A DNA stretch of 64,000 nt from Pseudomonas kilonensis. GTDB taxonomy: Bacteria > Pseudomonadota > Gammaproteobacteria > Pseudomonadales > Pseudomonadaceae. Under the pieces are notes generated by a model. That model had not been told where the DNA came from, searched no databases, and was given only the letters and a program-made list of their open reading frames with translations. The stretch is taken from assembly GCF_001269885.1 (NCBI RefSeq), contig NZ_LHVH01000024.1, positions 310,001 through 374,000 on the forward strand, given 5' to 3'. Positions 51,956 to 60,879 of the stretch are shown here, in pieces. Position 1 is the first letter of the stretch, and every line of letters begins with the position of its first letter. Both the position numbers and the translations under genes were made by a program.

Positions 51956-53035
51956 TCAGAGCGCGGCGGCGATGGCCTGGCCAACATCCTGGGTCGAGCC
52001 TTGCCCACCCAGGTCGGGGGTGATGGGGCCTTCGGCGATGACTTGTTCGATGGCCTTGAGAATCCCATCGTGGGCCGCGCGGTAGCGTTCATCGCCGTTA
52101 CCCAGGAAGTCGAGCATCAAGGCGCCGGACCAGATCATCGCGATCGGGTTGGCGATGTTCTGCCCATAGATATCGGGCGCTGAGCCATGCACCGGTTCGA
52201 ACAGCGATGGGAAGCGGCGCTCCGGATCGAGGTTGGCCGACGGTGCGATACCGATGGTACCGGCGCAGGCCGGGCCCAGGTCGGAGAGGATGTCGCCGAA
52301 CAGGTTCGACGCCACCACCACATCAAACCGGTCGGGCTGCAAAACGAAGCGAGCGCACAGGATGTCGATGTGTTGCTTGTCCCACTTCACGTCCGGGTAC
52401 TGCTCGGCCATCAATGCCGTGCGCTCGTCCCAATACGGCATGCTGATGGAAATGCCGTTGGACTTGGTGGCCGCGGTCAAGCGTTTGCGCGGTCGGGTCT
52501 GGGCCAGGTCGAAAGCGAACTTGAGGATCCGGTCGACCCCGCGCCGGGTGAACACCGACTCCTGCAGCACGAACTCATGCTCGGTGCCTTCGAACATCTT
52601 GCCGCCGATGGAAGAGTATTCGCCCTCAGTGTTCTCGCGGATCACCACGAAGTCGATGTCCCCCGCCTTGCGCCCGGCCAACGGACACGGCACCCCCGGA
52701 AACAGCCGCACCGGGCGGATGTTCACGTACTGGTCAAAGTCGCGACGGAACTTGAGCAACGAGCCCCACAGGGAAATATGGTCCGGCACTTTGTCCGGCC
52801 AACCCACGGCGCCGAAGTAGATCGCGTCGAAGCCCTTGAGTTGTTCGAACCAGTCGGCGGGCATCATCTGCCCGTGCTCCAGGTAGTAATCGCAATGGGC
52901 CCAATCGAGCACTTCGACGTCCAGCGACAACTGCCACTTTTTCGCGGCCTGCTCCAGTACCCGCAGTCCTTCAGGCAGGACTTCCTTACCAATGCCATCG
53001 CCGGCAATGGCAGCGATTCGAAATGGTTTGCTCAT
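51956..53035 (-). CDS. ttuC: Tartrate/D-malate dehydrogenase family enzyme
   Basis: The ATG at 53035 is used (GGGAGCC upstream); a TTG in the frame lies just before it. The 359-residue protein is an isocitrate/isopropylmalate-type dehydrogenase: AGDGIGKEV near 12, VIRENTEGEYSSIGG, the Tyr/Lys residues near KSNG, SNLFGDILSDLG and PVHGSAPDIYGQNIANPI. The set fits tartrate dehydrogenase/decarboxylase and D-malate dehydrogenase (TtuC/DmlA). It is 40 bases after the succinic-semialdehyde dehydrogenase gene on the same strand, so both probably make one operon. Confidence 0.85.
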   Translation of the reverse strand: MSKPFRIAAIAGDGIGKEVLPEGLRVLEQAAKKWQLSLDVEVLDWAHCDYYLEHGQMMPADWFEQLKGFDAIYFGAVGWPDKVPDHISLWGSLLKFRRDFDQYVNIRPVRLFPGVPCPLAGRKAGDIDFVVIRENTEGEYSSIGGKMFEGTEHEFVLQESVFTRRGVDRILKFAFDLAQTRPRKRLTAATKSNGISISMPYWDERTALMAEQYPDVKWDKQHIDILCARFVLQPDRFDVVVASNLFGDILSDLGPACAGTIGIAPSANLDPERRFPSLFEPVHGSAPDIYGQNIANPIAMIWSGALMLDFLGNGDERYRAAHDGILKAIEQVIAEGPITPDLGGQGSTQDVGQAIAAAL

Positions 53036-53075
53036 CAATCATGGCTCCCGGGTGTCGGTTCAAATGACGGTCGCA

Positions 53076-54533
53076 TCACAGCCCACCGATGTGGAAGGCT
53101 TTGACTTCAAGGTATTCGTCCAGGCCGTACTTGCTGCCTTCGCGCCCCTGGCCCGACTGCTTGATGCCGCCGAAGGGCGCGACTTCCATGGAGATAAGCC
53201 CGGTATTGAGCCCGACCATGCCGAACTCCAGCGCCTCGCCGAAACGCCATGAGCGGCGCAGGTCCTGGGTGAAGTAGTAAGCGCCCAGGCCATACGGCGT
53301 GGCATTGGCCAGGGCCAGGGCCTGCTCTTCAGTAGTAAAGCGCATCAGCGGCGCCACCGGGCCGAAGGTTTCTTCGTTGGCCAGCAACATCCCGGCATGG
53401 GCCTCGCCCAGTACCGTTGGCTGGACAAACTGACTGTCGCCCTCGGGAACACCGCCACACAGCAGGCGCGCGCCCTGGCTCAACGCATCGTCGATGTGCC
53501 GGGCGACTTTGTTCACCGCCGCGAGGTTGATCAGCGGGCCGATCATCACGTCAGCCTCCAGCCCATTGCCGACCTTGAGCTTGCCCACCTCCTCCACCAG
53601 GCGCGCGGCGAAGCGTTCGTAGATACCGTCCTGCACCAGGATGCGGTTGGCGCAGACGCAGGTCTGGCCGGCGTTGCGAAACTTGCTGAGCATGATGCCG
53701 GCGACGGCCTGTTCCAGGTCCGCATCGTCAAACACGATGAACGGCGCGTTGCCGCCCAGCTCCAGGCTCAAGCGCTTGATGTGCTCGGCGCTCTGGCGCA
53801 TCAGCAGGCGCCCGACCGCCGTGGAGCCGGTAAAGGAAATCTTGCGCACCGTCGGGTTACCGGTCAGTTCTTCGCCGATACCGGCGGGCATACCCGTCAC
53901 GACGTTGAACACCCCGGCCGGAATCCCGACCCGCTCGGCCAGCACCGCCAGGGCCAGGGCCGACAAGGGGGTCAGGTCCGAGGGTTTGACGATGACCGGG
54001 CAGCCCGCCGCCAGGGCCGGTGCGCACTTGCGGGTGATCATCGCATTGGGGAAATTCCATGGAGTGATGGCTGCACAGACACCCACCGGCTGCTTGAGCG
54101 TGAGCAGGCGTCGGTCGCCGCTGGGGGCCGGTATGGTTTCGCCATAGACCCGCCGGGCCTCTTCGGCAAACCATTTGGCGAAACCGGCCCCGTAGCGGAT
54201 TTCGCCTTTGGCCTCGTTCAACGGCTTGCCCTGTTCACAGGTCATGATCAGCGCGAGGTCGTCGAGGTTGTCCATCATGGCCTGATACCAGCGTTCCAAC
54301 AGCGCTGCCCTTTCGGCCGCTGGACGCGCGCGCCACGCTGGCCAGGCGCGCTCGGCGGCCTCGATGGCGTGCCGGGTTTCCACGCCTTGCATCGCGGGTA
54401 CACGGGCGAGCACCTGGCCGGTGGCCGGGTCAATGACGTCAAGGGTGGCGGCGTTGTCGGCGCCGAGCCATTGACCGTCGACGTAAGCGAGTTCTGCCAA
54501 CAGGCTGGGGTCTTTCAATCGATTCTTGAGCAT
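53076..54533 (-). CDS. gabD: Succinate-semialdehyde dehydrogenase
   Basis: The 485-residue protein has the full aldehyde dehydrogenase set: the NAD(P) loop ITPWNFPNAMITRKCAPALA, FTGSTAVGR, the catalytic Glu in SLELGGNAPF and the catalytic Cys in GQTCVCANR. The paired Cys (TCVC) is typical of GabD-type enzymes. It oxidises succinic semialdehyde (or a near analogue such as glutaric semialdehyde) to the acid. It precedes the tartrate/malate dehydrogenase gene. GabT is some 6 kb away, so the gab genes are split here. Confidence 0.87.
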   Translation of the reverse strand: MLKNRLKDPSLLAELAYVDGQWLGADNAATLDVIDPATGQVLARVPAMQGVETRHAIEAAERAWPAWRARPAAERAALLERWYQAMMDNLDDLALIMTCEQGKPLNEAKGEIRYGAGFAKWFAEEARRVYGETIPAPSGDRRLLTLKQPVGVCAAITPWNFPNAMITRKCAPALAAGCPVIVKPSDLTPLSALALAVLAERVGIPAGVFNVVTGMPAGIGEELTGNPTVRKISFTGSTAVGRLLMRQSAEHIKRLSLELGGNAPFIVFDDADLEQAVAGIMLSKFRNAGQTCVCANRILVQDGIYERFAARLVEEVGKLKVGNGLEADVMIGPLINLAAVNKVARHIDDALSQGARLLCGGVPEGDSQFVQPTVLGEAHAGMLLANEETFGPVAPLMRFTTEEQALALANATPYGLGAYYFTQDLRRSWRFGEALEFGMVGLNTGLISMEVAPFGGIKQSGQGREGSKYGLDEYLEVKAFHIGGL

Positions 54534-54671
54534 GGTCGCGTCCTGTTCCGAGGTGATTCCAGTCTAAGGAGATGCCACGGGGCAGGATGCTGAAAGCGGG
54601 GTTTGGGCAGTGTTGGATGCTGAAGTTTCGAGGTGGGACGGCAGGCTCTACCGAGCCCCAGGCTAAACACC

Positions 54672-54718
54672 GAACACTGAACATGAACATGAACATGAAC
54701 ATTGAACATTGAACACTG
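54672..54718. repeat. GAACAT short tandem repeat
   Basis: GAACATGAACATGAACATGA and ATTGAACATTGAACAC are repeats of a 6-base unit with a few changes. It lies at the 5' side of the dehydrogenase operon and could vary in number. Confidence 0.75.
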
Positions 54719-54810
54719 TGGGAGCAAAGCTTGCTCGCGATGGCGGTGGATCAGGCGACATCGATCAAGACCGTGTCATCGTTCATCGCGAGCAAGCTTT
54801 GCTCCCACAG
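54716..54810. repeat. REPIN
   Basis: CTGTGGGAGCAAAGCTTGCT and GCAAGCTTTGCTCCCACAG face each other as REP arms around a central segment. The right arm runs straight into the 14-bp minisatellite. Confidence 0.85.
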
Positions 54811-55048
54811 GTGTGTTCCCATAGATGTGCTCCTACAGGTGTGCTCCCACAGGTGTGTTCCCATAGGTGTGCTCCCACAGGTGTGTTCCCATAGGTGTGC
54901 TCCCACAGGTGTGTTCCCATAGGTGTGCTCCCACAGGTGTGTTCCCACAGGTATGCTCCTACAGGTGTGTTCCCATAGGTGTGCTCCCACAGGTGTGTTC
55001 CCACAGGTATGCTCCTACAGGTGTGTTCCCATAGGTGTGCTCCCACCT
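54811..55048. repeat. 14-bp minisatellite, 17 units
   Basis: Seventeen units of 14 bases (types GTGTGCTCCCACAG, GTGTGTTCCCATAG, GTATGCTCCTACAG) run head to tail without a break. The unit resembles the end of the REP arm (GCTCCCACAG) just to its left. A four-unit block at 54909-54964 is repeated exactly at 54965-55020. Open frames crossing it are artefacts of the repeat. Confidence 0.9.
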
Positions 55049-55065
55049 TTTGTTTTGTGCAGGGC

Positions 55066-56223
55066 TTAGATTTTCAGGGAGCCGAGCAACCCTTCCAGAA
55101 ACCGCTCCCCTGCCTCCATCTGGCTGATCTCGATGAACTCGTCGGGCTTGTGCGCCTGTTCGATGGAGCCTGGGCCGCAGACCACCACGGGTACGTCCAG
55201 GCGCTGCTTGAACAGGCCGCCCTCGGTGCCGAAGGAGACCTTGGTGGTGCCGGTGTCCGGGGTGGCGAAGTTTTTCAGGAAGCGCACGGCTTCGACGCTC
55301 GGATGAGTGTCGAGGCCCGGATAGACGTTGAGGGTTTCGATCTCGATGTCCGCGACGCTGGAGAGTTTCTTGGCTTCACGAACGATCACCTCGGCGCGCT
55401 CGCGCAGTTGCTCCAGGAACAGGTCCAGATCGTCGTCCGGCAAATTGCGCACTTCGAAATCCAGGGTGCACAGGTTCGGCACGATGTTCAGTGCCTTGCC
55501 GCCGACAATCTGCCCGACATGCACGGTGCTGTAGGGCACGTCGTAATCCGCATCCTGGGCGCCTTGCTCCTGCAATTGCTGCTGGCTCTGGCGCAACGCC
55601 GCGATGAAATCGCAGGCCACGTGAATCGCATTGACCGAGCGCGGTGCCAGCGATGAGTGCGCCTCCAGGCCGCGACAGTAGGTGCGATAGGAACCCTTGC
55701 CCTTGTGGCCGAGCACGAACTGCATGTTGGTCGGCTCGCCGATCACGCATAGGAACGGTCGCACCGGCGCCAGGTGCAGCACGTCGAGCAAGCGCCGCAC
55801 CCCCACGCAACCGATCTCTTCGTCGTGGGAAAGCGCCAGTTGCAATGGCCGGTTCAACGAATGGTCGGCGGCATCGAGCATGGCGTCGATGGCCAGCGCA
55901 ATGAAACCTTTCATGTCACAACTGCCACGCCCGTAGACCCGCCCATCGCGCACGGTCGCCTGGAACGCCGGAACGGTCCAGGCCTGCCCTGCCGCCGGCA
56001 CCACGTCGGTGTGGCCGGACAGCAGGACCCCGGGCAACTCACTCGGGCCGGTGCTGGCGAACAGGTTGGCCTTCTTGCCGCTCTCATCCTTGACGATCAG
56101 CGACTCGATGCCCTTGCTCAGCAACAGCTCGCGCACGTACTCGATCAGGGCCAGGTTCGATTCTGAAGAGACCGTTTCAAACGCCAGCAGGCGTTCGAAA
56201 ATGGCTAGCACGCGGGGTTTCAT
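55066..56223 (-). CDS. argE: Acetylornithine deacetylase (ArgE/M20 family)
   Basis: The ATG at 56223 (MKPRVLAIFERLLAFETVSS) overlaps the FAD-oxidase stop by ATGA. The 385-residue protein has M20 metallopeptidase motifs: LLSGHTDVVPAAG (metal His and Asp), YGRGSCDMKGFIA, the catalytic Glu pair in HDEEIGCVG and GTEGGLF. It removes N-acyl groups from ornithine or related amino acids. Because it sits in an import and oxidation operon rather than with arginine genes, it may act on another N-acyl amino acid or on the opine-like product. The symbol marks the family only. Confidence 0.82.
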   Translation of the reverse strand: MKPRVLAIFERLLAFETVSSESNLALIEYVRELLLSKGIESLIVKDESGKKANLFASTGPSELPGVLLSGHTDVVPAAGQAWTVPAFQATVRDGRVYGRGSCDMKGFIALAIDAMLDAADHSLNRPLQLALSHDEEIGCVGVRRLLDVLHLAPVRPFLCVIGEPTNMQFVLGHKGKGSYRTYCRGLEAHSSLAPRSVNAIHVACDFIAALRQSQQQLQEQGAQDADYDVPYSTVHVGQIVGGKALNIVPNLCTLDFEVRNLPDDDLDLFLEQLRERAEVIVREAKKLSSVADIEIETLNVYPGLDTHPSVEAVRFLKNFATPDTGTTKVSFGTEGGLFKQRLDVPVVVCGPGSIEQAHKPDEFIEISQMEAGERFLEGLLGSLKI

Positions 56224-57374
56224 GAGGCCTTGCTCCGTTGCTCGGCACAAAGGGCGAACCGGCGGATGGAAAACGGCTCGATGAAGGTTCGAGTGCTGCC
56301 GGTGCTGATCAGTTCAGCCATGACATCGCCAACGCCCGGACCGAGCTGGAAGCCATGACCGCTGAAGCCGAACGCATAGTACAAGCCATCAACGTTGGCG
56401 CTGGGCCCCATCACCGGCAGGGAATCGGGCAGGTAGCCTTCGATGCCGCTCCACACGCGGATGATGTTGAGATTGCCGACGCCCGGCAGCAGCCGACGCA
56501 TCTGGTCCAGTTGGTTGAGGATGCTGCGCGGCTCGACATAGGCCCGGCGGTTGAGCATGTCCGGCTTGCTGCGATAGCCGCCGCCGATGATGATATTGCC
56601 CCGGGGAATCTGGCGGAAATAGATCACTTCTTCAGGAATCTTGGTGTACACGCCGATCACCGTCGGCAAGGCATACGGCACCGGTTCGGTGACGGCCATC
56701 TGCGGGCCATTGGTCTCCAGCGGCACCGGCTCGCCGAACTGCGCCGAGAGTTTCTGGCCCCAAGCGCCTGCGGTAATCAACAGTTGCGCGGCGCTGAACT
56801 GGCGACCATCGGTGGTGCTGATGCTGAACCCGTCACCGACCTTCTGCACCTCGGCCACCTCGGTGCGTTCCTCGATGCGTGCCCCGAGCCGCCGCGCCGC
56901 CCGGGCGAACGCCGGGGCTGCCAGACGCGGGTTGGCGTGACCGTCGTGCGGCGCATAGGAGCCACCCTTGACGTCCTTGCCCAGAAACGGAAAACGCGCA
57001 TGCAGCTCGCTGCCGCGATAGATCTGCAAGTCCAACTGCGCCGCTTCCGGTGCCGCTGCGTAAGCCTCAAGCTCGGGTATTTCATCCTCGCGATAACACA
57101 CGCGCATGTGCCCGCTGGCGATGAACTCCAGGTCGTCGTCGATCAGCTCCGGCAGGCGTTTCCACAGTGCCCACGAGCGGTTGGCCAGTTCCAGTTGCCC
57201 GAGAAAACGCCCCTGGCGACGCACGTTGCCGAAGTTGACGCCGCTGGCATACTGGCCGATCTGGTCACGCTCCAGCAGGATCACCGACTGCCCCCGTTGG
57301 CGCAGGAAAAACGCTGCCGCCGAGCCCATCAGGCCGCCGCCGACAATCACCACATCGGCTTTATTTTCCGTCAT
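56220..57374 (-). CDS. FAD-dependent amine oxidase subunit (HcnC/OoxB-like)
   Basis: The 384-residue protein has the Rossmann loop VVIVGGGLMGSAAAFFL near 8-24, a DAO-type central fold (GYRSKPDMLNRRA, IRVWSGIEGYLPDSLPVMGP) and a C-terminal FAD site (YYAFGFSGHGFQLGPGVGDV). It is like the beta subunit of opine oxidase and the HcnC subunit of hydrogen cyanide synthase, though at 384 residues it is shorter than typical HcnC. With the two genes before it, it forms a three-subunit membrane-linked dehydrogenase. It overlaps both neighbours by ATGA. Confidence 0.85.
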   Translation of the reverse strand: MTENKADVVIVGGGLMGSAAAFFLRQRGQSVILLERDQIGQYASGVNFGNVRRQGRFLGQLELANRSWALWKRLPELIDDDLEFIASGHMRVCYREDEIPELEAYAAAPEAAQLDLQIYRGSELHARFPFLGKDVKGGSYAPHDGHANPRLAAPAFARAARRLGARIEERTEVAEVQKVGDGFSISTTDGRQFSAAQLLITAGAWGQKLSAQFGEPVPLETNGPQMAVTEPVPYALPTVIGVYTKIPEEVIYFRQIPRGNIIIGGGYRSKPDMLNRRAYVEPRSILNQLDQMRRLLPGVGNLNIIRVWSGIEGYLPDSLPVMGPSANVDGLYYAFGFSGHGFQLGPGVGDVMAELISTGSTRTFIEPFSIRRFALCAEQRSKAS

Positions 57375-58747
57375 GGCGTCACCTCCCGAGTGAGCATCGA
57401 AAGTGGTTTCACGGGAGCCTGACCACGCTGGCGCCCCACCTCCTGCACCTGGACACCCGCTGCTGCAGCAATCACTTCGGCCCCGGCCTGGGAACAGTAA
57501 CGGCCCTGGCAGCGGCCCATGCCAACCCGGCTGAACGCCTTGGCCCGGTTGACTTCGCAGGCACCCTTTTCGCTGACCGTGCGACGCAGTTCGCCGGCGC
57601 TGATCATCTCGCAGCGGCAGACGATGGCCTCGTCCGGCAAGGCCTTGGCTTGTGCCGCCGGCCAGGGAAACGCCTGGGCCAGGCCGAGGCGAAACGCGTC
57701 CATCACCTTGAGCGCCTGGCGCTGTTCGGCGACGAGTGCGGCGTCTACCGGCTGCTGCAGATCGCTCAACAATGCCAGGGCGACCAGGCGCCCGGCGTGC
57801 TCGGCGGCATCGGCGCCACGGATCTTCGAACCATCACCGGCGGCGTAGACACCGCTGACCGAGGTCCGTCCCTCTTCGTCCGTGTCCAGCAGCCATTGGC
57901 TGGAGGCCTCGTCAAAGCGCAAGCGGCAGCCCGCGAGGTCAGCCAGTTGGGTTTCCGGGCGCAAGTGATAACCCAGCGCCACCGCGTCGCAGGCCACCGT
58001 CAAGGTTTCCCCACTGGCGGTACGAACTCGCACGCCACTGACACCGGTGCTCGCTTCTCCCAGAATTTGCAGCGGCGAAATACCCAGGTGCACAGCAATT
58101 TTCGCCCGATACAGCTGCGCCAACAATTTCATGCCGGTGAACAGCAAACCCGGGCGCGCCATGAGTTTAGGCAAGGCCTTGATGCGCTGGCCCAGCGGCG
58201 ATGTGTCCAGCACCGCCGCGACATTGGCGCCGGCCTTGAGGTATTGACTGGCAACCAGATACAGCAACGGCCCGCTGCCCATGAACACCACGCGGTGGCC
58301 GATGGAAACCGCCTGGGCCTTCAAGGCGATCTGCGCGCCGCCGAGGCTGTAGGTGCCGCCCAACTGCCAGCCCTCGATGGGCATCAGGCGGTCGGTGGCG
58401 CCGGTGCAGAGGATCAGCGCGTCGTAATCCACCGTCGTGTGCTGGCCCTGGCTGACGCAGCACAATTGCCCGGGTGTCAGGTTCCACACCAGGGTGTCCG
58501 GACGGTAGTCGATCTGTGGGCGCAAGCGATCGAAACTTTCGTGCAGGTCACGGGCCTTGTCCGCTTCGGTGCCATACAGCGTGACGTAGGTGCGGGTGAA
58601 CCCTTCGGGCTGGCGCCGGTAGATCTGCCCGCCATCGCGACGGTTCTCGTCGAGCAGGATCGGCTTGAAGCCCGCTGCGACCAGGGTCTGCGCGCAACGG
58701 ATACCCGCCGGTCCAGCGCCTACAATGACTATCCGCGCAGCGGCCAT
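57371..58747 (-). CDS. FAD/NAD(P)-binding oxidase subunit with Fe-S tail (HcnB/OoxA-like)
   Basis: The 458-residue protein has a first dinucleotide loop IVIVGAGPAGIRCAQTL near 6-22, a second VVFMGSGPLLYLVASQYL near 158-175 and a C-terminal BFD-like four-Cys cluster (VCRCEMIS and GMGRCQGRYC near 386-431). It matches HcnB and the alpha subunit of opine/octopine oxidases. Its start, with GGAGGCGAT, overlaps the ferredoxin-like gene by 19 bases, and it overlaps the next gene by ATGA. Confidence 0.87.
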   Translation of the reverse strand: MAAARIVIVGAGPAGIRCAQTLVAAGFKPILLDENRRDGGQIYRRQPEGFTRTYVTLYGTEADKARDLHESFDRLRPQIDYRPDTLVWNLTPGQLCCVSQGQHTTVDYDALILCTGATDRLMPIEGWQLGGTYSLGGAQIALKAQAVSIGHRVVFMGSGPLLYLVASQYLKAGANVAAVLDTSPLGQRIKALPKLMARPGLLFTGMKLLAQLYRAKIAVHLGISPLQILGEASTGVSGVRVRTASGETLTVACDAVALGYHLRPETQLADLAGCRLRFDEASSQWLLDTDEEGRTSVSGVYAAGDGSKIRGADAAEHAGRLVALALLSDLQQPVDAALVAEQRQALKVMDAFRLGLAQAFPWPAAQAKALPDEAIVCRCEMISAGELRRTVSEKGACEVNRAKAFSRVGMGRCQGRYCSQAGAEVIAAAAGVQVQEVGRQRGQAPVKPLSMLTREVTP

Positions 58748-59037
58748 ATCGCCTCCGGTTGTTGAGTAATGATGTCCAGCCCTTCGCGTACTTCATTGGA
58801 GCAAGCTCGCAGGCGTTCGCCGCTGCGGGTCCAGACCCAGCAATCCTGGCAGGCGCCCATCAGGCAGAAACCGGCCCGGCTACCCGGATCGAATTCCGAC
58901 TGGCGCAACGCCGGGCCGTGGGTCAGCAATGCGACCATCAGCGTGTCGCCCTGCAACGCCTCGACCGGGACGCCATCCACTTTCAATTTGACGACGGGCC
59001 GGCCCTGTTCGGCCAACCTCACGAAACGTGCGCTCAT
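58729..59037 (-). CDS. [2Fe-2S] ferredoxin-like oxidase subunit (HcnA-like)
   Basis: The start at 59037 (MSARFVRLAEQGRP) overlaps the ATPase stop by ATGA. The 102-residue protein has the plant-type [2Fe-2S] Cys set C58, C63, C66 and C79 in CLMGACQDC and RLRACS. It is the size of HcnA and of the gamma subunit of opine oxidases. It should carry electrons between the two FAD subunits or on to the chain. Confidence 0.86.
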   Translation of the reverse strand: MSARFVRLAEQGRPVVKLKVDGVPVEALQGDTLMVALLTHGPALRQSEFDPGSRAGFCLMGACQDCWVWTRSGERLRACSNEVREGLDIITQQPEAIWPLRG

Positions 59038-60878
59038 GCGTAGGCTCCCACGATCATGCTGTTTGAATCCTGTTGGCGCTTGAGCAGCTCGGCACTGTCG
59101 TGATGACAGAGCACCTCGCTGCCGCCGTCGATGATCCGCCGGGGCGGCGCGGTGTGGTTGCACAGGCCATCGACCCGCACCGGGCAGCGATTGAGGAAGG
59201 TGCACAGCTGCGGCACCTCGGCGCGCGCGCCCAACGCCGGCAGCGTGCCGCACGTCGTGGTGCCACAACTTTCCAGCCAGCCCTGGCGTAACTCCGGCAC
59301 CGAGTGGATCAACAGGTCGGTGTAGGGATGGAACGGCGCCTGGGCGAACGATTGCCGGCTGCCCTCTTGAACCTTGTGGCCGCTGTACATCACCACGATG
59401 TCGTCGCACAGCGCCCGCACCGTGGAGATGTCATGGCTGATGAACAGGTAGGACACCCCCAGCTGCTGGCGCAGGTCGCGCAGCAGTTCAAGGATCGCCG
59501 CGCCGACCACCGTGTCCAGCGCCGAGGTCACTTCATCGCACAGGATCAGGTCCGGCTTGGCCGCCAGCGCCCGGGCCAGGTTGACCCGCTGTTTCTGTCC
59601 GCCGGAGAGTTCGCTCGGGCGGCGCTCGGCCATGTCCCGTGGCAGACGCACCAGGTCGAGCAATTCGCCGATACGCTCACGCAGCGCCGCGCCCTTGAGG
59701 CCGAAATACATCTTCAACGGCCGGCTCAGGATGGTGCTGATGCTGTGCATCGGGTTGAGCGCGGTGTCGGCATTCTGGAACACCATCTGGATGCGTCGGA
59801 ACTGTTCGTCCGTGCGTTCGGACAGGCTGCCACCCAGTGGCTGGCCGTCAAACGTCAGCCCGCCCAGGGCCGGGGTCAACAGCCCGGCCACCACCCGCGC
59901 CAAGGTGGATTTGCCCGAGCCTGACTCACCGATCACCCCGATGGCCTGGCCCCTGCGCACGGTCAGGTCGATGTCTTCGAGCACCCGGATCGCCGGCATG
60001 CCGTGCTGGTTCTTGTTGCCGTAGCCGGCGGTCAAGCCCTTGATGGTCAACAGCGGCGTGTCTTCGGCCACGCCGCACGGCGGGCGAATCGTCGTGTCTG
60101 GCCGTGCCGCCGCCAGCAGGCTGCGGGTGTAGGCGTGAGCCGGGCCCTTGAGCAGCGGCGCGGTGGCGCTCTGTTCGAAGATCTGCCCGCCGTTGAGCAC
60201 CACGATCTGGTCGGCCATCTGCGCCACGACGGCCAGGTCGTGGGACACGTAGACCGCCGTCGCGCCACGTTCCCGCACCACCCGCTTGAAGGCGCGCAGC
60301 ACGTCGATCTGGGTGGTCACATCGAGGGCCGTGGTCGGCTCATCGAGCACCACCAGCAGTGGATCGCTGATCAGCGCCATGGCCGCCATCACCCGCTGCA
60401 GTTGCCCACCGGACACTTGATGGGGATAGCGTTGACCGATGCATTCGGGGTTGGGCAGCGCCAGGTCGCGGAACAGTTCGATGGCCTTGGCTTCGAGCAC
60501 GGCCCGGCTGCCCAGGCCATGGATCAACGCCCCTTCCACCACTTGGTCGATGAGTTTCTTGGCCGGGTTGAACGCCGCCGCGGCGCTTTGGGCGATGTAC
60601 GACACCCGATTGCCGCGCAGGCCTTGCAGCTCGCGCTCACTCAAGGCGAGCATGTCGTGCTCGCCAATCTGCACCACGCCACCGGCCAGGCGGCAACCGC
60701 GCCGGGCATAACCGAGCAGTGCCAGGGCGATGGTGGTCTTGCCCGAACCGGACTCGCCGATCAGCGCCAGCACTTCACCTTTCTCCAGGGAGAAACTCAC
60801 GCCCTTGACGATCTCCACCTCGCTGCGCTCGCCACAGGCGACCACGCGCAGGTTCTCGACTCGGATCAATTGGCTCAT
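59034..60878 (-). CDS. Peptide/opine ABC transporter ATPase (fused DppD-DppF)
   Basis: The ATG at 60878 (MSQLIRVENLRVVACGERSE) follows the permease stop by 1 base; the frame to 60944 is not used. The 614-residue protein joins two ATPase domains. The first has Walker A GESGSGKTT and signature VSGGQLQRV; the second has Walker A GESGSGKST and signature LSGGQKQRV. Each is followed by a Walker B Asp/Glu (VVLDEPTTALD, ILCDEVTSALD). A C-terminal oligopeptide-transporter Cys region ends the protein. It drives import with the two permeases and the binding protein beside it. Confidence 0.9.
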   Translation of the reverse strand: MSQLIRVENLRVVACGERSEVEIVKGVSFSLEKGEVLALIGESGSGKTTIALALLGYARRGCRLAGGVVQIGEHDMLALSERELQGLRGNRVSYIAQSAAAAFNPAKKLIDQVVEGALIHGLGSRAVLEAKAIELFRDLALPNPECIGQRYPHQVSGGQLQRVMAAMALISDPLLVVLDEPTTALDVTTQIDVLRAFKRVVRERGATAVYVSHDLAVVAQMADQIVVLNGGQIFEQSATAPLLKGPAHAYTRSLLAAARPDTTIRPPCGVAEDTPLLTIKGLTAGYGNKNQHGMPAIRVLEDIDLTVRRGQAIGVIGESGSGKSTLARVVAGLLTPALGGLTFDGQPLGGSLSERTDEQFRRIQMVFQNADTALNPMHSISTILSRPLKMYFGLKGAALRERIGELLDLVRLPRDMAERRPSELSGGQKQRVNLARALAAKPDLILCDEVTSALDTVVGAAILELLRDLRQQLGVSYLFISHDISTVRALCDDIVVMYSGHKVQEGSRQSFAQAPFHPYTDLLIHSVPELRQGWLESCGTTTCGTLPALGARAEVPQLCTFLNRCPVRVDGLCNHTAPPRRIIDGGSEVLCHHDSAELLKRQQDSNSMIVGAYA

Positions 60879-60879
60879 A

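Noticed and set aside
54751..55046. Minus-strand frames of about 80 residues with a repeated HLWEHT motif
   Set aside because: They arise because 14-base units read as a 42-base, 14-codon cycle; no start site or domain supports a protein.
54716..55048. CRISPR array
   Set aside because: The unit is 14 bases with no unique spacers; it is a tandem minisatellite.
56220..59037. Genuine hydrogen cyanide synthase hcnABC
   Set aside because: The family fits, but the set is embedded in a peptide/opine ABC operon with ArgE, with no separate promoter or Anr-type box seen, so an opine- or amino-acid-oxidase role is more likely.
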